This document shows, in pieces, positions 1 to 7,465 of a stretch of DNA of 13,360 nucleotides. The notes under the pieces are model-generated. The model saw only the letters and a list, made by a program, of their open reading frames with translations, had not been told where the DNA came from and ran no database searches. The DNA is from Pseudomonadota bacterium (GTDB lineage Bacteria > Pseudomonadota > Gammaproteobacteria > SZUA-229), in assembly GCA_030673345.1 (NCBI GenBank), contig DAOVJH010000009.1:1-13360 (forward strand), given 5' to 3'. The stretch's first letter is position 1, and each line of letters begins with the position of its first letter. The translations under genes were made by a program, and so were the position numbers.

Positions 1-1
1 A

Positions 2-1474
2 AAATTAAAATCACTCCGTGATGCCGCGAGCCGGAGTGGGGGGACTGCGTTCCCGAATGATTTTCGCCGTGATTCCTTAGCGACAGAATTGTTAGCAGAA
101 TATCAGGATAAGACCAGAGAAGAATTGGAGGCGTTAAGCATCCCCGTCGCTGTCGCAGGTCGAATGATGGCAAAACGCATCATGGGTAAGGCCAGCTTTG
201 CGCAGGTCCAGGATATGTCTGGTCGTATACAGTTATTTGTACAGCGTGATAGTTTGCCGGAAGGTGTCTATAACGAAGGTTTTAAAAAGTGGGATGTTGG
301 CGATATCGTCGGTGCAACAGGTGTTTTGTTTAAAACAAAAACGGATGAATTGTCAGTCAAAGTTAATAGCATACAGCTGTTAACAAAATCGTTGCGCCCA
401 TTGCCAGACAAATTCCATGGATTGTCTGATACTGAAATTCGTTATCGTCAGCGTTATATTGATCTGATAATGAATGCCGATGTTAAAAAGAATTTTTATC
501 TGCGTTCGCAGGTTATCAAGTTTATTCGTGATTACTTTGATACGCGCGGTTATGTCGAAGCAGAAACACCGATGATGCAGATTATTCCCGGTGGAGCAAC
601 CGCACGTCCATTTGAAACATTTCATAATGCGCTCGACCAGCCTATGTTTCTACGTATTGCGCCCGAGTTGTACCTGAAGCGTCTGGTCGTTGGCGGTTTT
701 GAGCGGGTTTACGAGATTAATAGAAACTTTAGAAATGAAGGTGTTTCAACACGGCATAATCCAGAATTCACCATGCTGGAGTTTTACCAGGCGTATGCTG
801 ATTACAATGATCTAATGGATATCACCGAGGATTTGCTGCGTCTGTTAGCGAGCAACTTGCTTGGTACTACCGATGTGGTCAGTGAGGGCAATACCTATGA
901 CTTTGGCAGTCCTTTTGCCCGTATGTCAGTGTTTGATTCAGTGTTGCACTTTAATCCGGACATAACCGCTGAAGCATTAGCTGATCTGGATAGTGCGCGT
1001 GCGATTGCAAAAAATCTTGGCGTTAAACTAAAAGATAGTTATGGTCTGGGTAAAGTGCAGATTGAAATATTTGAGAAAACCGTCGAACATCGTCTGATGG
1101 ATCCAACCTTCATAACCGAATATCCTACCGAAGTATCACCGTTAGCAAGACGTAGCGATAGTGATCATTTTGTTACGGATCGCTTCGAGTTTTTCGTCGG
1201 TGGTCGTGAGATTGCCAATGGGTTTTCCGAGTTAAATGATGCGGAAGATCAGGCTGAACGTTTTAAAGCGCAGGTCGCAGAAAAAGATGCCGGAGATGAT
1301 GAAGCGATGCATTTTGATGCAGATTATATCCGTGCACTCGAGTATGGCTTACCACCGACTGCAGGTGAGGGTATCGGTATCGACAGACTTGTTATGCTGC
1401 TTACCGATTCGCCATCAATCCGTGATGTGATTCTGTTCCCGCACATGCGTGCCGAGGTCGATAAGGCAGAGTGA
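2..1474 (+). CDS. lysS: Lysyl-tRNA synthetase, class II (5' end outside window)
   Basis: Charges tRNA-Lys with lysine in the cytoplasm, using ATP. About 490 residues are visible. The reading frame is open to the left edge, and the upstream codons encode FPNDFRRD (nt 50-73), a stretch conserved near the N-terminus of gammaproteobacterial LysS. The true start is therefore before the window, with roughly 15-20 residues missing compared with E. coli LysS (505 residues). A TTG at 89 is an internal leucine, not the start. The N-terminal OB-fold anticodon-binding domain carries [16 protein letters not shown]. Class II motif 2 ([18 protein letters not shown], nt 728-781) and motif 3 ([12 protein letters not shown], nt 1364-1399) form the catalytic core. 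I see no frameshift or missing key residue. No hairpin terminator lies between it and the following porin gene, so read-through is possible. Identity is clear from similarity across the whole length. Confidence 0.97.
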   Translation, partial: KLKSLRDAASRSGGTAFPNDFRRDSLATELLAEYQDKTREELEALSIPVAVAGRMMAKRIMGKASFAQVQDMSGRIQLFVQRDSLPEGVYNEGFKKWDVGDIVGATGVLFKTKTDELSVKVNSIQLLTKSLRPLPDKFHGLSDTEIRYRQRYIDLIMNADVKKNFYLRSQVIKFIRDYFDTRGYVEAETPMMQIIPGGATARPFETFHNALDQPMFLRIAPELYLKRLVVGGFERVYEINRNFRNEGVSTRHNPEFTMLEFYQAYADYNDLMDITEDLLRLLASNLLGTTDVVSEGNTYDFGSPFARMSVFDSVLHFNPDITAEALADLDSARAIAKNLGVKLKDSYGLGKVQIEIFEKTVEHRLMDPTFITEYPTEVSPLARRSDSDHFVTDRFEFFVGGREIANGFSELNDAEDQAERFKAQVAEKDAGDDEAMHFDADYIRALEYGLPPTAGEGIGIDRLVMLLTDSPSIRDVILFPHMRAEVDKAE

Positions 1475-1553
1475 TTTTTTTGCGTCGAATTTCAGAGATT
1501 AATAAATGTTTGAGATTACCCCATATAGTGTGAACAACAATAGGAGTATTAAA

Positions 1554-2519
1554 ATGAAGAAAATTTTAGTAGCAGGTTCGCTGGCATTGAGCACACTGAT
1601 AGTTACTCCATCTGCCGTTGCGATAGAGTTGGATATTAAGCCATCTGGTTTTGTGGATTTTATATGGACACTCACTGATGGTACTGATGTTGGCAAGTAC
1701 GGAGATGAAGGACAGTTTGATACATCGGGTGAACTCGATGTAGAAACTGATCTTAAAGAAGGAATCAGCATGCGCTTTGACGCAGATCTGAATCCATCGA
1801 CGGGAGGTTCAGATTCAGCCCGACTGGAACAGATATTTTTAAAATGGGACATCACGCAGAAGATGTCACTAAAAGGCGGTGTGTTTAACAACAAACTAGG
1901 TTTTGAACGTGAAGATGCGCCGGATCTCTACCAGGTTACCCATGGGCAGCTGTGGGATGTATGGAATGCATCAACAGCGGAAGGTGGTAATAACCTGCAA
2001 GGGCTGGAACTCAATTTTCAGCTTGATAACATTAACCTTATTCTCGGTTACTTGAACGATCTAAATGATACACCAGAGGAAAACTCCCTCGAAGTGGCCG
2101 CAGAAATCAACGCAACAAAGGAACTGGATATAACGCTTGGTCTGATAACCCAGGATCAGAATCTTGAAACGATCTTCGACGTCTTCGTCAGTTATAAAGT
2201 GCAAAAACTGTTGTTTGCTGGCGAGTTAATGATCGCGGACGAACAGCTTGATAATGGACTGATGCTGATGGCCAACTTTCAGATTGATGATAAATTATCT
2301 GTTACGATTCGTTACGATCTTGTCAGCTATGAGAGTACTTTTCTAGCAGAAGATACTTCTTCACTGACCTTTGCTGGACTTTACAGTGTTTCGAAGAATC
2401 TATTTGTTAATGCTGAAGTTCGTTTGAATGACGATGATAATCAGGTTGTACCCTTTGTACCTGCGATTGGTGAAGGTGATGGTACGACAGCACGCCTGGA
2501 GTTGCTGGCAACTTTCTAA
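1554..2519 (+). CDS. Porin-like outer-membrane beta-barrel protein
   Basis: A 321-residue exported protein. It has a Sec signal peptide (MKKILVAG, hydrophobic core, likely cleavage after AVA at residue 23). The rest alternates short hydrophobic/polar strands with Asp/Asn/Gly-rich turns, and it ends in phenylalanine (LLATF), the usual BAM recognition signal of outer-membrane barrels. The pattern resembles the OmpL-like putative porin group (beta-barrel porin-2), but this is pattern recognition and not a domain match. The substrate is unknown; the acidic loops give no clear hint. I chose the ATG at 1554 because AGGAG (1543-1547) sits just upstream and the signal peptide starts there. An in-frame ATG at 1506 would add 16 residues in front of the signal peptide. 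An intrinsic terminator follows directly. Confidence 0.8.
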   Translation: MKKILVAGSLALSTLIVTPSAVAIELDIKPSGFVDFIWTLTDGTDVGKYGDEGQFDTSGELDVETDLKEGISMRFDADLNPSTGGSDSARLEQIFLKWDITQKMSLKGGVFNNKLGFEREDAPDLYQVTHGQLWDVWNASTAEGGNNLQGLELNFQLDNINLILGYLNDLNDTPEENSLEVAAEINATKELDITLGLITQDQNLETIFDVFVSYKVQKLLFAGELMIADEQLDNGLMLMANFQIDDKLSVTIRYDLVSYESTFLAEDTSSLTFAGLYSVSKNLFVNAEVRLNDDDNQVVPFVPAIGEGDGTTARLELLATF

Positions 2520-2546
2520 AAAGTAAAATATTTCATCGTATGATAT

Positions 2547-2574
2547 CGGCAGCCTTAATGGCTGCCGTTTTTGT
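2547..2574 (+). terminator. Intrinsic terminator after the porin gene
   Basis: Perfect 8-bp stem CGGCAGCC / GGCTGCCG with a 5-nt loop (TTAAT), followed directly by GTTTTTG and a T-rich run. It begins 28 nt after the porin stop codon, which fits Rho-independent termination of that transcript. Confidence 0.9.
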
Positions 2575-2759
2575 TTGTTCTTTATTATTGATTGAATACC
2601 TTTAGTTGGGTAGTAAAACACCAGTTTGTCACATTGAGCACTATTTACGCGTTATTTATAGAAAAAGATATATATGTCGTATTGCCGTTTTTGCTCTGCC
2701 ATGCTACTAAGCCTAAGGTCTGCCTATGATTGCATTGGGAGGTCATCCTGATAAATCTT

Positions 2760-2803
2760 AATGTCGTCTATGTAAAATATCGCTTTTTCACATAAACGAC
2801 ATT
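2760..2803. repeat. Long imperfect inverted repeat (18-bp arms, 8-nt centre)
   Basis: Left arm AATGTCGTCTATGTAAAA (2760-2777) pairs with right arm TTTCACATAAACGACATT (2786-2803) at 16 of 18 positions, around the centre TATCGCTT. There is no T-run after it, so it is not a standard terminator. It could be a protein-binding operator, a recombinase-type site, or a hairpin in a leader RNA. Its origin is unknown. The heptamer ATGTCGT also occurs alone at 2674-2680. Confidence 0.7.
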
Positions 2804-3059
2804 CAAAGTTTCTGACTCAATTAGACCAATTCACCACAAAGCAGACTTTGGTGAGGTTGACCTGATAGAGAAAATCCGAGCCAAAAGTGGTTGTTCTGAA
2901 CAGACAAGTTTCACCAACCGTTGAGTCTCACTACTTAACTCAGCACCAGATAAGACATATATGACCGTTCGTCGGGAGCCAGGATGGTTCTATGTACATT
3001 TATATACTTACAATCGTTATGGACTATATAAGGATAGTGTACTTGGCTAACTAAAGTTT

Positions 3060-3065
3060 AAGGAG
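3060..3065 (+). promoter_or_regulatory. Ribosome binding site deciding a GTG start
   Basis: AAGGAG lies 8 nt before the GTG at 3074. Its quality supports GTG as the true start of the exported protein; the signal peptide begins right there. Confidence 0.8.
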
Positions 3066-3073
3066 TTGAAAAA

Positions 3074-3826
3074 GTGTTCAAACGCAACCGTATATATTTG
3101 GCTACATTAATACTGACCTGTGCAGTGCCACTGGCCGTACAGGCTGGCACCACACCTCACTGGGTACATTATAAGCTGTTACAGCCTACCCCCAAGCTCC
3201 CGAAGAACCTTGTGATATTACCAATCAATATCGATGTGATGGAAGTAACCGCTGGTGGTGTTAAGGAGGAAGTGCCGGAATGGAGTACCAAGGCTGCAAA
3301 CAATATATACAACTCACTTTCGAGTCTCATCAAGAATGATGCCAGTCTGAAACAGGTCAAGCTACCTAAGTTATCCAGTAAGATGTCTGCAGGCGTGGAT
3401 GAGCACATGGCTCTGTACAATTTGGTTGTTAATACCGCTTCAAACACCGACCTGGAACACAAGGTTCGGCGCTTTGACTACAGCATTGGCCCTGGTTTGA
3501 CTGCACTGCGGAAAAAAACCGGTGCCGACGCTGCTGTGATGGTTTATGGCCGTGACCATATTTCAACGGGCGGGCGTATTACCCAGTCTGTTCTCTCCAA
3601 GATTCCCATCGTTAATATTTTTACCGGCCAGGATGTCAGTATGGGCGATTCATTTGTTCATGTTGGCATCATTGACCTGAAAACCGGTGATCTTTTATGG
3701 ATGAATAGTGAGTACCGTGATGACACCACTGATCTCCGCGATTTTGATGATGCTGACGATATGGTTAAAACGACTTTCGAGTGGTATCCCGGTATTGAGA
3801 AGTATCGTAATGCTTATGTCAACTAG
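3074..3826 (+). CDS. Exported protein of unknown function, first gene of envelope operon
   Basis: I do not recognise the family. The protein has 250 residues and a Sec signal peptide (FKRNR, hydrophobic core, likely cut after VQA at residue 24), with no lipobox, so it is probably periplasmic. Residues 44-56 (KNLVILPINIDVM) look like the first strand of an alpha/beta domain, followed by GGVKEEVPEW (61-70) and a predicted helix. Further on are GADAAVMVYGRD (150-161), GDSFVHVGIIDL (191-202) and KTGDLLWMN (203-211). That order of strands, ending in 'D-x-K-T-G-D-x-L-W', recalls CsgG/LpoB/TolB-N-like periplasmic domains, but this is only an inference. It starts with GTG behind a strong AAGGAG. The M48 peptidase gene starts 9 nt after its stop, so the two are almost certainly co-transcribed. 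Confidence 0.85.
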   Translation: MFKRNRIYLATLILTCAVPLAVQAGTTPHWVHYKLLQPTPKLPKNLVILPINIDVMEVTAGGVKEEVPEWSTKAANNIYNSLSSLIKNDASLKQVKLPKLSSKMSAGVDEHMALYNLVVNTASNTDLEHKVRRFDYSIGPGLTALRKKTGADAAVMVYGRDHISTGGRITQSVLSKIPIVNIFTGQDVSMGDSFVHVGIIDLKTGDLLWMNSEYRDDTTDLRDFDDADDMVKTTFEWYPGIEKYRNAYVN

Positions 3827-3835
3827 GAGTTAACA

Positions 3836-4945
3836 ATGAGAAAGATTCTTTATTTAGCGATGCTGTCGTTTGTTAGTGGCTGCAGCACCATGGAAGGCGT
3901 GACATCCTTTACTAGCGCCCGTGATACAGGCAGTCTGCATGAAAATGAACGTCGCCTGTGGCACGAGGCCGCTGAATTTGACAGCACCATTGAGCGCAGT
4001 GATCAGATTTATAAAGACAGCAAAGCAACTGCATACCTGCAGAAAACCATGGATAAGTTGTACCCTGAATTCAAAGGCAAAATCAATGTCCGCATTAATA
4101 ATTCTACCGAACTAAATGCTTTTGCCTTACCAAATGGCAGCATCTATTTCAATATCGGTCTACTGTCTCGTATGGAAAATGAGGCACAACTGGCAGCAAT
4201 ACTGGGGCATGAAGCAGTACACTTTATTGAAAAACACAGTTTTCAAGAACGTGTAAGCACCAAAAATATGGCCGCTTTTTCGGTCTCAAGTATTCCCTTT
4301 TCTACATTAGCCTCAATGTCCTCAATCAGTGGATTTTCGCAGGAACTGGAGCTTGAAGCTGACAAAATGGGCTATGAGAGGTTGGTCAAGGCCGGATACG
4401 ACCCACGTGAAGCCCACAAGATTTTCCAGCACCTGGCCGATGAAGTAGAAGCGCTAGGTATAGAAGAACCTTATTTCTTCTCATCTCATCCTGCTCTGGT
4501 AGATCGTATTGAGGAATTCAAGCGTCTGTCGGCTAACTACAAAGGAAAGGGCCGTATCGGTTCGAAGACTTACAACAGTCTCATGACCCAGATCAGGCTT
4601 GATGCCCTTCGTAATGATATAGGGCGGGATCGCTTCAAGAGTGTGATCCTGGTAATGGAAGACAGTAAAAAACGCAAATATTATCCTGCAGCTGGTTATT
4701 TTTATCTCGGTGAAGCCTACTCTCGTCGCGATGAGAATGGCGATGCAAACAAGGCGTTGAATGCCTATAAAAAAGCAGTAAAAAAGGCGCCTAAATTTTC
4801 ACCTACCTATATGCGTCTAGGCATGCAATATATGAAAAGCAACGATAAAAGCAAAGCAAAATACTATTTCAAGCGTTACCTTAGCCTGGCTCCCAGAGAT
4901 GCCGGCGATCGTGGTTATGCTAAACAATATTTAAAATCTCTATAA
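3836..4945 (+). CDS. M48-family zinc metallopeptidase lipoprotein with TPR-like repeats
   Basis: A 369-residue predicted envelope protease. The N-terminus is a lipoprotein signal with lipobox FVSGC, so Cys16 would be lipidated. The zinc site is HEAVH (residues 125-129, the HExxH motif) with Glu172 of ELEAD (ExxxD) as likely third ligand, and SSHP (216-219) follows as in many M48 peptidases. The C-terminal third (about 283-356) holds two TPR-like helical pairs, including LGEAYSRR, ALNAYKKAVKKAP and YYFKRYLSLAP. This architecture (M48 plus TPR) resembles BepA/YfgC, which acts in outer-membrane protein quality control. BepA itself is not a lipoprotein, whereas LoiP is, so neither name is assigned. 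AGGAG (3825-3829) overlaps the upstream stop codon. It lies between two exported proteins of unknown function, which may be partners or substrates. Confidence 0.92.
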   Translation: MRKILYLAMLSFVSGCSTMEGVTSFTSARDTGSLHENERRLWHEAAEFDSTIERSDQIYKDSKATAYLQKTMDKLYPEFKGKINVRINNSTELNAFALPNGSIYFNIGLLSRMENEAQLAAILGHEAVHFIEKHSFQERVSTKNMAAFSVSSIPFSTLASMSSISGFSQELELEADKMGYERLVKAGYDPREAHKIFQHLADEVEALGIEEPYFFSSHPALVDRIEEFKRLSANYKGKGRIGSKTYNSLMTQIRLDALRNDIGRDRFKSVILVMEDSKKRKYYPAAGYFYLGEAYSRRDENGDANKALNAYKKAVKKAPKFSPTYMRLGMQYMKSNDKSKAKYYFKRYLSLAPRDAGDRGYAKQYLKSL

Positions 4946-4960
4946 GTAAGGATAGATGAT

Positions 4961-5620
4961 ATGAAAAAATTACTCATACTGATAACACTGGCACTACTGA
5001 CCAGCGGTTGTATGCAACCAAAAAAATGGACGCTGACCGATGATATGAATGGTGTCGTTAAATCAAAAAGTTTTCAGATGACGGTGCCTGAAAGGTGGGT
5101 CAGATTGACAACACCATTAACCTGGGAATACGTTGAAATAGATGGTGAAAACCAGTCTATGCTACTGGAAGCAATGACCGTCACAAGAGACGGTGCTGAT
5201 CTCCAGTCAATTAATGTTATCCGTCGTTATCCTGATAATGCTTTCCCTACCATTAAGAAAAAGAGCAGGGCCAGTATGTTACCGCCGGAAGTTGCTGACT
5301 TATATGTCTCTGAGTTACGTAAACGAAGTGGTCTGGAACGTCTGAAAGTGTTAACTAACAAACCAGCAAAAGTTGGTGGAAAAGATGCCTTCCGCCTGGT
5401 TATGCAATACAAGAATGATGATGGTCTTCGTATCAGGATCGTATCGTATGGCTTTGTCGATAAAACGGGTTTTTATACCATAAGCTATCGTGCGCCATAT
5501 CTGTATTACTATAATCGAGATTACAAGAGATTCACCAAGTTGGTTGATTCATTCAGGCAGTTGAAAGGTGCGCATGAACCACCGCCTCAGATTCCTGGCT
5601 GGATGAAAATTTTCACTTAG
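4961..5620 (+). CDS. Lipoprotein of unknown function, third gene of envelope operon
   Basis: A 219-residue protein with a lipoprotein signal (MKKLL, hydrophobic core, lipobox LTSGC, Cys17). There is no Asp at +2 after the cysteine (CMQ), so the Lol rule would send it to the outer membrane. The mature part begins with FQMTVPERWVR, has a central GGKDAFRLVMQY, and later FYTISYRAPYLYYY and FTKLVDSFRQL. This pattern (an 'F-x-M-x-V-P-x-x-W' strand at the start and a helix with 'SF' at the end) recalls PsbP/Mog1-like folds found in many bacterial lipoproteins; this is inference only. AAGGA (4948-4952) precedes ATG by 8 nt, and the gene follows the M48 peptidase stop by 15 nt, so it belongs to the same operon. 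I see no clear terminator after it. Confidence 0.85.
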   Translation: MKKLLILITLALLTSGCMQPKKWTLTDDMNGVVKSKSFQMTVPERWVRLTTPLTWEYVEIDGENQSMLLEAMTVTRDGADLQSINVIRRYPDNAFPTIKKKSRASMLPPEVADLYVSELRKRSGLERLKVLTNKPAKVGGKDAFRLVMQYKNDDGLRIRIVSYGFVDKTGFYTISYRAPYLYYYNRDYKRFTKLVDSFRQLKGAHEPPPQIPGWMKIFT

Positions 5621-5731
5621 TATAACCGGCGTTCGGTCGCGAGCTACGCTTGCGCATCACAGCTTATTCGTATGCGTGAACATTTACTCGAAATGACTTT
5701 TGCTCTGTCCCTTTAATGAATTAATATTTTT

Positions 5732-6775
5732 TTATTCAGTACCAAAGCTGTAAGGCAGGTCTTTAACAGTAACGCCCGGTCCATCAGCGTTATTCAAAAA
5801 TAAATTCGATTCAGTATCTGCGATCTGGATGACAGCTAGTGCGTCGTAACCAGACGCCGGATTTTTTTCTGCCTGGATTATCATGCCGGTGTTCTGGCCT
5901 GCTCTGGCGTTTTCAGCAAATAATTTATCACCGGCTGCTGGTTTGTTCTCACTATCGGTATGTACTTTGTAGCAACGTTTTTTGAGCTTGCCGAGATAGT
6001 GCATGCGAGCCACGATCTCCTGGCCGGTATAACAGCCTTTTTCAAAACTCACGCCATTGATCAGTTCCATGTTTGCCATCTGCGGAACAAATTCTTCACT
6101 GGTATCGCTGGAGATAAACGGCAGTCCGTTCTGGATGTTCAGATAATCCCAGCATGAGCTGTTAACGACATCAGCTTTTTTAGCGATGCTCTCCCATAGT
6201 TTTTTTGCATTGTCCAGAGAGCAGAATATTTCATAACGTGGATTTTTGCCTGCAGCACGGATAGCGACGTAATTTTCATTGTATGAAACACTGTCTGTTT
6301 CCACTTTGATGTTTTCTATGAAGGGCGATAATAATTTCTCTGAATTATTCCCGCTGACGCCGAGATGGATTAATTGTTCACTGACGTCCTGTATTACGAC
6401 CTCGGCACGCATGATGTAATTCTGCAGGTGTTCGATACAGCGTTCGACGAGGCTGTTTTTGACACTGAGGAAATAGTTGCCTTCATAACTGAAGAGCCGG
6501 AAGTTGGTGATCATGCGCCCCTTGTTATTACAGACAGCATTTAACTGGCTGCACTCTTCATTCACCTGTTCCACATCATTGGTGAACTGGCCCTGCATAA
6601 ATTCTGAAGCATCTTTGCCAGCAACAACAAGCGTGTTGAATTGGGAGAGGTCACAGATTATGTCAGTGCTGTCAGTTTTTAGATTGTCAGCGGCCTCATC
6701 ATTAAAGCGGAAGGCGGCATCTTCTGTAAACGTGGCATCCTGGCTGAGCAGGTAGTTTTTCCAGTCGTTATTCAT
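5732..6775 (-). CDS. ygfZ: YgfZ-type folate-binding Fe-S enzyme maintenance protein
   Basis: A 347-residue cytoplasmic protein of the YgfZ/GcvT-related family. In E. coli, YgfZ needs folate and supports the activity of certain Fe-S enzymes. The hallmark KGCYTGQE is present at residues 246-253, with the conserved cysteine at 248 and VARMHYLGK following. The N-terminal half has FMQGQFTNDV and the C-terminus ends LPYSFGTE, close to the LPYSLEE end of E. coli YgfZ. I chose the ATG at 6775. A TTG at 6805 would add ten residues, and neither start has a good Shine-Dalgarno sequence. It runs toward the envelope operon (convergent) and away from the small exported protein and sdhCDAB. Its nearness to succinate dehydrogenase, an Fe-S enzyme, fits its role. 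No terminator is obvious in 5621-5731. Confidence 0.93.
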   Translation of the reverse strand: MNNDWKNYLLSQDATFTEDAAFRFNDEAADNLKTDSTDIICDLSQFNTLVVAGKDASEFMQGQFTNDVEQVNEECSQLNAVCNNKGRMITNFRLFSYEGNYFLSVKNSLVERCIEHLQNYIMRAEVVIQDVSEQLIHLGVSGNNSEKLLSPFIENIKVETDSVSYNENYVAIRAAGKNPRYEIFCSLDNAKKLWESIAKKADVVNSSCWDYLNIQNGLPFISSDTSEEFVPQMANMELINGVSFEKGCYTGQEIVARMHYLGKLKKRCYKVHTDSENKPAAGDKLFAENARAGQNTGMIIQAEKNPASGYDALAVIQIADTESNLFLNNADGPGVTVKDLPYSFGTE

Positions 6776-6939
6776 CAATTTTTCGTGGTGGTTTTCGTAG
6801 GGCAATAATAGACAACTTTCATCATTAAATCATTACAGTTTTAATGTGGTTTATAAACAGATGATTACAGCAGCGGATGAAACTGATTGATTACCTAAAT
6901 AATTAGCTTAGCTATTGAATTTAATAAGAAAAAAATGTC

Positions 6940-6949
6940 GTCTGCAGAC
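6940..6949. promoter_or_regulatory. Short palindrome between divergent genes
   Basis: GTCTGCAGAC is a perfect 10-bp palindrome in the divergent region between ygfZ and the small exported protein gene, about 80 nt before the latter. It could be an operator half or chance; nothing else supports a function. Confidence 0.2.
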
Positions 6950-7030
6950 AATGTGATGGCGTTATCGGTCAAGTAATTGTGGCTACAGGTTATAAACTGG
7001 TCGTAATAAAGTATTTTACAGGGTTTGACC

Positions 7031-7309
7031 ATGAAACAATTAACACGAGTAACAGTATTAATGGCTGGATTAGCGCTATCTTCGATGCGTGCGGTCGCTT
7101 CTACCGAAGTCGATAAGATGTCTGATATCGAGGTTTCAGAATATGCGGTTCGTATGTCTAGCGTGTTAGAGAAGATACAGCATCGACAGTTATGCGCTCC
7201 GGGTGATATGCATTGTGTACGTACCGTGTTCGACCGTAACGGCCTGTCTTATGACGATAAAGAATCGGTACAGAAACGCCTGGTTTGGATGGTGGGCGAT
7301 ATATTTTAA
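7031..7309 (+). CDS. Small exported protein with a CX6C cysteine pair
   Basis: I do not recognise the family. The protein has 92 residues. MKQLTR and a hydrophobic stretch (VTVLMAGLALSS) form a Sec signal peptide, likely cut after VAS or nearby (residues 22-24). The mature part is about 68 residues with helical character and a cysteine pair, Cys55 and Cys62 (CAPGDMHC), which could form a disulfide in the periplasm or bind a metal. It ends WMVGDIF. I chose the ATG at 7031, preceded by AGGG about 8 nt upstream; a TTG two codons earlier (7025) is less likely. It is transcribed in the same direction as sdhC, 156 bp upstream of it, with no clear terminator in between. It diverges from ygfZ. No function can be given. 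Confidence 0.75.
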   Translation: MKQLTRVTVLMAGLALSSMRAVASTEVDKMSDIEVSEYAVRMSSVLEKIQHRQLCAPGDMHCVRTVFDRNGLSYDDKESVQKRLVWMVGDIF

Positions 7310-7347
7310 ATCAGCATAATGTCTCCATGTCAGACGTTCTTTCGTTG

Positions 7348-7375
7348 CTTGACATCGTTTCTTTTTTGCGTCAAG
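7348..7375. promoter_or_regulatory. Inverted repeat CTTGAC/GTCAAG upstream of sdhC
   Basis: CTTGAC (7348-7353) and GTCAAG (7370-7375) form an inverted pair 16 nt apart. The left half contains a perfect -35 hexamer, TTGACA (7349-7354). At the usual 17-nt spacing the -10 position reads CAAGTT, which is poor, so I do not call a promoter. A repressor or activator site controlling the sdh operon is possible. A TACAAT (-10-like) lies at 7404-7409 without a matching -35. Confidence 0.3.
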
Positions 7376-7465
7376 TTGAACCTTACTGAGGTAGCAAACT
7401 CAATACAATAATAATAAAAACATCAGGCGCAATATTATGGCTGAATACTATGGATTGGCAGGCTA

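Larger units (their letters stand above)
2575..3073. other. Gene-free gap of about 500 bp with inverted repeats
   Basis: No reading frame here looks like a real gene. The stretch is AT-rich and contains the long inverted repeat at 2760-2803, a bulged hairpin at 2832-2853, an 11-bp palindrome TGTTCTGAACA (2892-2902), and an AT-rich section (2991-3035) before the ribosome binding site of the next gene. Nothing matches a tRNA, a known riboswitch or an insertion-sequence end that I recognise. It must hold the promoter of the 3074-5620 operon, but no -35/-10 pair with proper spacing stands out. It may also hold an untranslated leader, a small RNA, or the remains of a mobile element. Confidence 0.5.

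Noticed and set aside
89..91. TTG as the start of lysS
   Set aside because: The frame continues upstream with codons for FPNDFRRD and other LysS N-terminal residues, so the true start lies before the window.
1480..1529. Promoter for the porin gene
   Set aside because: TTGCGT (1480) and TTGAGA (1510) have only weak -10 partners or wrong spacing (8 nt to TATAGT).
1506..1553. Longer porin start at ATG 1506
   Set aside because: It would put 16 polar residues before the signal peptide, and a good AGGAG precedes the ATG at 1554.
1499..1894. 131-codon frame on the minus strand inside the porin gene
   Set aside because: It is antisense to a gene with a signal peptide, ribosome binding site and terminator, and has no recognisable features.
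2563..2693. Direct repeat TGCCGTTTTTG at 2563 and 2683
   Set aside because: The first copy is part of the terminator; the second lacks a hairpin, and an 11-bp T-rich match may be chance.
5621..5731. Bidirectional terminator between the envelope operon and ygfZ
   Set aside because: Only short imperfect pairings were found (for example ACCG/CGGT at 5625-5637), without a stable stem next to a T-run.
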